From DATGYC01 sp035298385 (GTDB lineage: Bacteria; Bacillota; Sulfobacillia; Symbiobacteriales; Symbiobacteriaceae): a DNA stretch of 11,761 bases. Positions 1-5,722 of the stretch are shown here, piece after piece. The notes beneath the pieces are model-generated. The model made no database searches, was not told the DNA's origin, and saw only the letters and a program-made list of their open reading frames with translations. The DNA is taken from NCBI GenBank assembly GCA_035298385.1, contig DATGYC010000022.1, positions 1 through 11,761 on the forward strand, written 5' to 3'. The translations under genes and the position numbers were made by a program. The first letter of the stretch is position 1. Every line of letters begins with the position of its first letter.

Positions 1-3000
1 GGAAGGCCGCGATCCGCTCTTCGATCTCCAGGCGCCCGGGACCGCCCTCCTCCGCGAGGTAGAGCAGATCGAGCGGGGCCAGGGCGAGATCGGCCAGGTC
101 GACGGACTCGGCTGCGTACCCCGCCAGCGGGGCGCCATCCGGACCCGTGTAGCGACCGATCGCCGTCACGCCGGTCGGGCTGCCCAGGAGCTGCCCGATC
201 CAGCGGTTGAGCGCCGGCTCGGCCTTCGCACGGGCGGTCTCGGTCCAGCCAGCGGGAGCGCTGGACTCCCCGGGCAGCAGGAGCATCAGCCGGTGCGTGA
301 CCGTGGCACCGGTCCGCGGCGTGCGAATCACCTCGAGCTCGGGCGGCGGGTTCTCCCAGCGCCCGATCGTGTCGAGGGCGGCACCAGCCCGGCCCAGGTT
401 CCCTTGGACCATCTGGAAGACCCCTTCGGCCATCAGGGCATCGGTGACCGCCTCGTAGCCCGCCTCCAGCTCCTTTAGTTCGGCCAGGATCGCCTTGCCC
501 TCCGCCGAGGTGACGGCAGGCAGGTGGGAGCCGGGCGCCCCAAAGGGGATCGTCTCCGCATCCCAGCGGTTCAAGCGGCTCCCTTCCTTATAACGGGTCT
601 GCAGGGCGAGACCGTCGACGACGTTGTTCGCCGGGACGGACTCCAGCGCGGTCCCCGTGGGGACGCGACCGGCCGGACCGATCGCGGCGACACGCCGCAG
701 CCCGTAGATCGCTTCATCTAGTTCCAGGGTCGGGTGGCCCTCATGCAGGGCGCGCTCCAGCCGGTAGCCCAGCAGGGCGCCGAGGGACTGCCCTTGCCGA
801 ATCCCATCGAGCAGTTCGGTCGCCAGGCGCACCCGCGCCGAGGAGAGATCGACGCTGAACGGGTTCTTGGCGGTCCGGTCCTCGAGCGAGAGGTAGCCAC
901 TGCGCAGGATCGCTGCGGCAGCCGCTTGCGCCGGCGAGGGCGCCGCGATGTAGCCATCCTTCTCCCGGCCGGCGGTCGGCTTCAGATCGACCACCCAGCC
1001 ATAGCCACCGACGTAGAGCCCAGCAGCGTTCTGCTGGCGCAGCTCCCAGAGGCGCTCGGTCGCAATGCCGGTCGTCCAGGCGTCCAGGCGGTGGGTGGCC
1101 AGGTCCAGCGACTCGGCGAGGAGCAGTTCGAGCGCCTCCGCCGGGCGCCCCTTCAGCCCAGCGACCGAACGCCAGAACTCGACGAAGGGGTAGCACTCCG
1201 GCGTCGTGTACTCCGCGGGCGGCCGGGTGCCCGAGAGGGCGCGCCACTTCACCTTGTTCAGGTACTGACCCAGCGCGCTCCATTCGGTCATGGCGCCCAG
1301 TTGCTGGTTCATCCACTGCATCACAAGGGGCGGGGTCTTGGTCGGATCCGGATGGATGTTGATCAGCTCCGGCTCCACCCGTTGCTCGGCCGTCATCAAT
1401 CCCGCCGTGACCAGGAGGTTCGCACCGGCGTCGGCATAGGCCCGCAGCGCAGCGTGGCGGAGCAGGGTGAAGAGCAGGACCGGCTCCTGCCGCTTCAGCA
1501 GCCCATCCAGGTCGGTGTTCAGCAGCCAGTCGAGATACTCGCCCGGCTGGGCGCCCCCCGCCTTCGCTACCAGCGGCGCCAGCAGGAGCGGCGCCTTGGG
1601 CGCGAAGAGCGAGTGGGCCTGGCGCTGGGTCGGGCCGATCCCGATCTCCTCCATCGCCCCAGCGGAGAGCTCCAGGTGCTTCTGCTGCCAGTCGCCCCCC
1701 ATCTCCTTGTTCAGGTAGCTCAGGAGGTAGTCGGAGTAGGCGGCGCCCAGGACAGGACGCACCCCGTAGGCGCTAGAGACCGCCTCCTGCCCGAGGAGCT
1801 TGAAGAGGCGATCCTCCGGGTCCACGGTTGCGGCCGCGTTCGGATCGATCTGGGGCACGTTGGGCAGGGAGCGGCGCCAGAGTGCGCGCGCCTCGCGCAG
1901 GAAGTCGGCCAGGTGCGCCGGGTTCAGCTGCGCGGAGGCGATGCCACAGGCGAGGACCTTATCGGCGAAGGTACCCGGCAGCAGGATCCGGTCGGACCAG
2001 CCCTCGACCGAGCCGTCGGGCCGCATGTTCCAGCCGACGCGGTACCAGGCGGGGTTGGGACCCGTGGGGTTGTCGGTGACGAAGACGATCAGGTCCGGGC
2101 GCCCGTTCCCGGTCAGGTCGGCCAGCGTGACGGCGGCGCCCTGGTTCTCCCAACTCCCCCAGTTCGGCACCTGGTAGCGGTCACCAACGTAGGTCGGATT
2201 GCCCATCCCATCAAAGCCAGAGAGGAGCCGGTACCAGGCCCGGTTCTCGCCCACGCTGTTCTCGACCGCAAAGAAGACCAGGTCGGCCTTGCCGTCGCCG
2301 CTCACATCACCAGCCGCAACTCCCCCGCCGACGACGTCGTTCTCCGTCGTCAGGGCCGGTACGATGCGGGGCGGGTCCCAGGCGCGCGGCTGACCGTCGA
2401 CGCCGAGATCATGGCCGATCTTGAGCCAGGCGGTATTGCCGCCGCCCTCGGACGGGGTCAGGAAGAAGAGGGCGACGTCCGGCCTGCCACTCCCGGTCAG
2501 ATCACCGACGGCGATGTCAGCCCCCTTCGCCTCACGCCCCAGCCAGCCCGGGACCTCGATCGGCTGGCTCCAGCCACCGCCGGGGACGCCCTTCAGGTCC
2601 AGGTTCCAGGCCCACTGGATGTAGCCCCGGTTCCCGGGCGCCTCGTGGAAGACCGACTTCCAGAGCGGGCCCTTGACCACGTCGCGCTTGTAGAGGAGGA
2701 TCCGGTCCTGCGGGTCCCGCCCGACGGCGAAGCTGTAGGCGTACTCGCTGCCGGTGTAGAAGGTGCGCCAGGGCGTCCACTGACCGGTCCAGTCGGTCTC
2801 CTCCATCTGGTAGATCCGCATGGTGGAGTCCGGTGTCGCCCGGTAGAGCTCAAGGCCGCCGTCCGAGCGCTGCGCCAGGGCGATCGCCCCAGCGGTCTCC
2901 CCCTGAAGCCCCATCCGGCGCCAGCCGTTCCAGGTGCTGCCGGGGGAGTTCTGATTGGAGCCGTAGACATGCCCGTCCATCCCGACGTGGAAGCAGACGA

Positions 3001-5689
3001 GGCGCCCATTCCGGTCCCGACCGGCGACGAGCTGCGTCGCCTTGTGGCCGGTCTCCCACATCCGGACCCAGCCGGACCAGGCACCACCAGCGCTGTGCTG
3101 CCAGCAGGACCAGATCGTGTTATCCTCGGCGGCGCCGAAGAGCTCCATCCGGCCGTCCTGGTTCGTCGCCGCCGCCAGGGTGATCAGCTTCAGGTCGCCG
3201 TTGCCCAAGCGGTTCCAGTCCGACCAGAAGGCCGGGACCGGGATCACATGGCCCAGGCTGTCGAACATCCAGAGACCGCTGCCGTTCGGAACGACCCCCA
3301 GACCGATGATCGACTCGCCGCTCGGCTTCGGCTCATTGGCGAGCGAGCCAAAGAACCAGGCATCCCCGAAGGTGAAGAGCCCCCCGTCCGAGCCGAGCAG
3401 CCAGTAGCCATTCCCGCTCAGGGTCGGGGCGATCGCCGTCACCTTACCGTTGATCTTCTGGCCCCAGAGGTGGCCGTGGTGACCGGCCGAACCGAAGTTC
3501 TGCACACGGCCCGCATCGGTCGCAATCCAGTAGCCGTCACCGGCCGGCCGCGGCACGATGCCGACGGCCTGGTCACCGACGATCGGGATGTAGATCAGGG
3601 AGCCGTGGTAGGGCGCCCCCCCGCAAGCGAAGACGTGGCCGTAGGTGTCGACGATCCAGTAACCGACCACGTTCGGGTTCGGGTGGGCCGCAATCGCCCG
3701 GAAGGGTGCAGTCGGGGTCATCCCGTTGAACTGCCAATCGCCCAGCCGGGCCTCCCCGAAGTGGAAGACCCCGCCGTTGCGGGTCAGGACGTAGTAGCCC
3801 TTGCCGGAGGGAAGCACAGCGATGTCGACGGCCGGATCATCATTGGTACAGGGTGCGTTGCCGTAGTGGACGGCGTTGCCGCACGCGCTCACCTGCCCGT
3901 TCGAGTTGAGGGTGTAGTAGCCACGCCCATTGGGCAGGACGGCGATGGCGACGCCCGTGTAGCCGTAGGCAGGCGGATTCCCGTGACCAAAGCTGAGCGG
4001 GCGGCTCTTGTTCTGCTCCTTCAGGTAGACGAAGCCGTCCGTCCCGACGCCGTAGAGGGCGCAGCCCCCATCGGACTTCGTGGTCGTTGCCAATGCCTTG
4101 AACCGCTTCGGATCGGCCGAGAGCGTCAGGTAGCCCGAGGGCGCCGAGGCCGGATCGGCCGAACAGGTGTAGCGCACGACGCCGGTCCAGTCGACGGCGA
4201 AGAGCCAGGAGAGGCCGTCGCCCGTGTAGAGCGCCGGGGGCTGACCCCGGGTGCCGATCATGCTATTGGTGCCCACCTTGGACCAGACGGAGTTCGAGCC
4301 CCACTTGCGGTCGAGCGTGAAGAGCGCCAGGTCCGGGCGCCCCCCGTCGCTCACCTTGGCAGCGGCGATGCCGGCGCCCTGGACGTTCTGCGTCTGGGGC
4401 AGGGTGACGAAGGCGCGCTCCTTCCAACTGGCGAGCCGGCCATCCGTCCCGGCCTCCCAGCCGATCTGCAGCAGGCCGACTGCGCCGTCGGTGCCGGGCT
4501 GGACCGTCAGGAAGAGCAGGTCCGGCCGGGCGGTCGATTCATAGCGATCGAGCGAGGTGGTCGGCAAGAGGCCGTAGGGCTGCTCCCCCACCCGGAAGGC
4601 GGGGAGCGGGCCACGCCCCCGCACGTTCTCGACGAAGAAGGTGCGCGCCTGATTCAGGGCCACATCAGAGAGGGTGCCGGCCATCAGGTGGGCCAGGAAG
4701 TAGCCCCAGGTGGCGGGCCAGAGGGCGCCGTTCATCGCCCCCGCCTCCTTCCCCTCCACACCGTCGGCGTGGAGGATGTGGGCGAAGGTGGCGACCGGCA
4801 GGCCCAGGGCGCGCGCCAAGCGATCGCCGTCCGAGCCGTCGTTCGCCCCGACGAGGGCGCCCCCGCGCTCCACCGTCCAGCTCTGCGTATGTGTGCGATC
4901 ATCGAAGCCGGTCAGGCGGGCCTCTTCCGTCTGGTTCGTCGGGGTCCCCTGCGGCACCAAGGCGAGGCCGTCCGTATAGTGGTGGGCGTTGAGCAGGCTC
5001 TCCAGTCGACGGGCGCCCGCCGTCCCCACCGGCACGGACTGCTCCGCCGGGGCGACGCTGGTGCGGACGCCGTAGACGATCAGCTGGTCGACGGTGGCAG
5101 CCGACTTCGGCAGGTAGACCGAGAGGCCCATGCCGACCCGGACCGCCTCATCAAAGTCGATCATCCAGGCGATGCCCTTGTCGATCGGGGTCCGGTCGCT
5201 GGCGAAGACCCGATCGGCATAGCCCGGCTCCGGGCCAACCGGGAGCTGGTGCGGGATCTGCGCCCCTTCCACCTGGAAGATGCGCTCCCCGCCCCGGTAG
5301 CCAGCGGCGACCCAGCGCTCTGGCAGGGCCCGGGTGAAGGGCGCCCGGCTCCAGGCCTGATCCTGCTCCTCGAGGTCGGGGCTAGCGAGCAGGATCCAGG
5401 CAGCGCGCTGCGGGCCAAAGCGGTCTGCGAGGGTGGCCCAGGCCCGGCGGCGCGTCTCCTCCGAGTCGGCATGCGCGATCGCCTCATCAAAGGCGGCCCG
5501 GGCAGCGGTCTCAGCGGGGGTCAGCTTCGCCTCATGGGTGTCGACGTGCAGGTCGTCCGGGTAGACCCGGATCCGGAGTTGCCAGGACTCATCACTGGCG
5601 TCGAAGAAGCGGGTCTCGATCCGAATCGGCAACAGGGCGATGGGTAGCTGGGCGCCCAGTCCCCCGAGTTCTTGTGCGTGCGCAGTCAT
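1..5689 (-). CDS. Giant propeller-bearing protein of unknown function (gene C), 3' end beyond window
   Basis: Reading the minus strand from the ATG at 5687-5689 gives at least 1896 codons with no stop down to the window edge, so the C-terminus is missing. The ATG follows GGAGGGAG at a 7-nt spacing. No signal peptide or transmembrane segment is seen. Core parts: an N-terminal region (about 1-387) with LPIRIETRF, RVYPDDLHVDTHE, FGPQRAAWILL, a HHYTDGLALVPQGTPTN block and a RGRGPLPAFRVGEQPYGLLP block (P371-Y372-G373); and a C-terminal region (about 1256-1896) with LREARALWRRSLPNVPQ, LGALLGYRLERALHE (near 1640) and NVVDGLAL (near 1689). I recall similar blocks in large uncharacterised bacterial proteins, but no named function. 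Between them, residues 388-1255 are repeat modules: FG-GAP-like, GYW/DGG-type, PLL-like lectin, FG-GAP-like. Last visible gene of a probable operon, 33 nt after gene B. A role as a surface- or glycan-binding component of a larger assembly is inference. The gene call is secure; the function is unknown. Confidence 0.95.
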   Translation of the reverse strand, partial: MTAHAQELGGLGAQLPIALLPIRIETRFFDASDESWQLRIRVYPDDLHVDTHEAKLTPAETAARAAFDEAIAHADSEETRRRAWATLADRFGPQRAAWILLASPDLEEQDQAWSRAPFTRALPERWVAAGYRGGERIFQVEGAQIPHQLPVGPEPGYADRVFASDRTPIDKGIAWMIDFDEAVRVGMGLSVYLPKSAATVDQLIVYGVRTSVAPAEQSVPVGTAGARRLESLLNAHHYTDGLALVPQGTPTNQTEEARLTGFDDRTHTQSWTVERGGALVGANDGSDGDRLARALGLPVATFAHILHADGVEGKEAGAMNGALWPATWGYFLAHLMAGTLSDVALNQARTFFVENVRGRGPLPAFRVGEQPYGLLPTTSLDRYESTARPDLLFLTVQPGTDGAVGLLQIGWEAGTDGRLASWKERAFVTLPQTQNVQGAGIAAAKVSDGGRPDLALFTLDRKWGSNSVWSKVGTNSMIGTRGQPPALYTGDGLSWLFAVDWTGVVRYTCSADPASAPSGYLTLSADPKRFKALATTTKSDGGCALYGVGTDGFVYLKEQNKSRPLSFGHGNPPAYGYTGVAIAVLPNGRGYYTLNSNGQVSACGNAVHYGNAPCTNDDPAVDIAVLPSGKGYYVLTRNGGVFHFGEARLGDWQFNGMTPTAPFRAIAAHPNPNVVGYWIVDTYGHVFACGGAPYHGSLIYIPIVGDQAVGIVPRPAGDGYWIATDAGRVQNFGSAGHHGHLWGQKINGKVTAIAPTLSGNGYWLLGSDGGLFTFGDAWFFGSLANEPKPSGESIIGLGVVPNGSGLWMFDSLGHVIPVPAFWSDWNRLGNGDLKLITLAAATNQDGRMELFGAAEDNTIWSCWQHSAGGAWSGWVRMWETGHKATQLVAGRDRNGRLVCFHVGMDGHVYGSNQNSPGSTWNGWRRMGLQGETAGAIALAQRSDGGLELYRATPDSTMRIYQMEETDWTGQWTPWRTFYTGSEYAYSFAVGRDPQDRILLYKRDVVKGPLWKSVFHEAPGNRGYIQWAWNLDLKGVPGGGWSQPIEVPGWLGREAKGADIAVGDLTGSGRPDVALFFLTPSEGGGNTAWLKIGHDLGVDGQPRAWDPPRIVPALTTENDVVGGGVAAGDVSGDGKADLVFFAVENSVGENRAWYRLLSGFDGMGNPTYVGDRYQVPNWGSWENQGAAVTLADLTGNGRPDLIVFVTDNPTGPNPAWYRVGWNMRPDGSVEGWSDRILLPGTFADKVLACGIASAQLNPAHLADFLREARALWRRSLPNVPQIDPNAAATVDPEDRLFKLLGQEAVSSAYGVRPVLGAAYSDYLLSYLNKEMGGDWQQKHLELSAGAMEEIGIGPTQRQAHSLFAPKAPLLLAPLVAKAGGAQPGEYLDWLLNTDLDGLLKRQEPVLLFTLLRHAALRAYADAGANLLVTAGLMTAEQRVEPELINIHPDPTKTPPLVMQWMNQQLGAMTEWSALGQYLNKVKWRALSGTRPPAEYTTPECYPFVEFWRSVAGLKGRPAEALELLLAESLDLATHRLDAWTTGIATERLWELRQQNAAGLYVGGYGWVVDLKPTAGREKDGYIAAPSPAQAAAAAILRSGYLSLEDRTAKNPFSVDLSSARVRLATELLDGIRQGQSLGALLGYRLERALHEGHPTLELDEAIYGLRRVAAIGPAGRVPTGTALESVPANNVVDGLALQTRYKEGSRLNRWDAETIPFGAPGSHLPAVTSAEGKAILAELKELEAGYEAVTDALMAEGVFQMVQGNLGRAGAALDTIGRWENPPPELEVIRTPRTGATVTHRLMLLLPGESSAPAGWTETARAKAEPALNRWIGQLLGSPTGVTAIGRYTGPDGAPLAGYAAESVDLADLALAPLDLLYLAEEGGPGRLEIEERIAAF
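1946..2524 (-). repeat. FG-GAP-like repeats 3-5 of gene C with intact acidic loops
   Basis: Three tandem units of about 63 residues start at G1056, G1121 and G1184. Each contains a well-kept loop: DLTGSGRPD, DVSGDGKAD and DLTGNGRPD. Each loop is followed by a hydrophobic strand (VALFFL, LVFFAV, LIVFVT) and then by a W-x-(K/R)-(I/L/V) strand (AWLKIG, AWYRLL, AWYRVGW). The D-x-S/T-G-x-G-x-x-D spacing is typical of calcium-binding FG-GAP/VCBS loops. A short strand at G1249 (GIASAQL) begins what would be a sixth unit and then stops. Confidence 0.8.
2555..3229 (-). repeat. PLL/tectonin-like lectin repeats of gene C
   Basis: Residues 821 to about 1045 hold four to five units built around W-x2-W near the blade edge and a strand of the type NQDGRMELFGAAEDNTIWSC. 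Examples are FWSDWNRLG, then GAWSGWVRMW, TWNGWRRMG and QWTPWRTF, alternating with DRNGRLVCFHVGMDGHVYG, RSDGGLELYRA and DPQDRILLYK. This is the pattern of PLL-like/tachylectin-type beta-propeller lectins, which bind sugars through Trp-rich pockets between blades. Sugar binding is expected from the family and cannot be proved from sequence. Confidence 0.7.
3236..4105 (-). repeat. Seven GYW/DGG-type repeats of gene C, probable beta-propeller
   Basis: Residues 529 to about 818 contain about seven units of roughly 40 residues. Each has a small hydrophobic strand (VAIAVLP, VDIAVLP, FRAIAAHP, AVGIVPRP, VTAIAPTL), then GYY/GYW, an NG/DGG turn, a F-G step and a final aromatic-G pair. The clearest unit is at 761-783 (GYWLLGSDGGLFTFGDAW). 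The first and last units are divergent. I associate GYWxxxxDGGxFxFGxAxFxGS repeats mostly with actinobacterial extracellular proteins. Seven units suit a seven-bladed propeller, but the fold is inferred, not shown. Confidence 0.75.
4250..4528 (-). repeat. FG-GAP-like repeats 1 and 2 of gene C
   Basis: Residues 388 to about 480. Repeat 1 starts in mid-unit at RPDLLFLTVQ and continues into LLQIGWEAGTDGRLASW, matching the second half of the later units (RPDLIVFVT, YRVGWNMRPDGSVEGW). Repeat 2 starts at G438 (GAGIAAAKVSDGGRPDLALF). The usual acidic loop is degenerate here, with KVSDGGRPD instead of DLTGxGRPD, so calcium binding is doubtful in this unit. FG-GAP/VCBS-type repeats commonly build beta-propellers. 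Confidence 0.7.
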
Positions 5690-5696
5690 GCTTGGT

Positions 5697-5704
5697 CTCC
5701 CTCC
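5697..5704 (-). promoter_or_regulatory. Ribosome binding site of gene C
   Basis: On the minus strand GGAGGGAG lies 7 nt before the ATG at 5687-5689, inside the 33-nt gap after gene B. This fixes the start of gene C. No promoter or terminator-like hairpin is evident in the gap, which supports co-transcription with B. Confidence 0.85.
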
Positions 5705-5722
5705 ACAGGGCGTGGCTGATGG

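Larger units (their letters stand above)
1925..4528 (-). other. Nested propeller insertion splitting the core of gene C
   Basis: Residues about 388-1255 of gene C form a compositionally distinct block rich in Gly, Trp, Asp and Tyr. It sits between PYGLLPTTSLDRYESTA and NPAHLADFLREARALWRR. The order is FG-GAP-like repeats 1-2 (388 to about 480), a linking segment, seven GYW/DGG-type units (529 to about 818), PLL/tectonin-like units (821 to about 1045), then FG-GAP-like repeats 3-5 (1056-1248). FG-GAP-like units therefore lie on both sides of the other two modules. From memory, in related proteins the two flanks run on with little between them, so the block looks inserted into an older core. 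That last point is recollection plus inference; the repeat architecture itself is read from the sequence. Confidence 0.75.

Noticed and set aside
741..1316. Minus-strand frames at 718-957 and 741-1316
   Set aside because: They are in other minus frames inside gene C, whose frame is open across the whole region and encodes family-like blocks.
1946..4528. Tc-toxin B/SpvB-type protein because of the FG-GAP/VCBS-like repeats
   Set aside because: No RHS/YD repeats, SpvB motifs or Tc partners are visible, and the flanking core blocks do not fit that family.
734..5647. Plus-strand frame of 1637 codons
   Set aside because: It lies in exact codon register opposite gene C. Its translation is low-complexity, rich in R, G, P, V and Q, with no domain, while the minus frame gives coherent repeats and a good ribosome binding site.
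5690..5722. Terminator or promoter between B and C
   Set aside because: The gap is only 33 nt and holds the ribosome binding site; no stem-loop with a T-run or promoter-like boxes.
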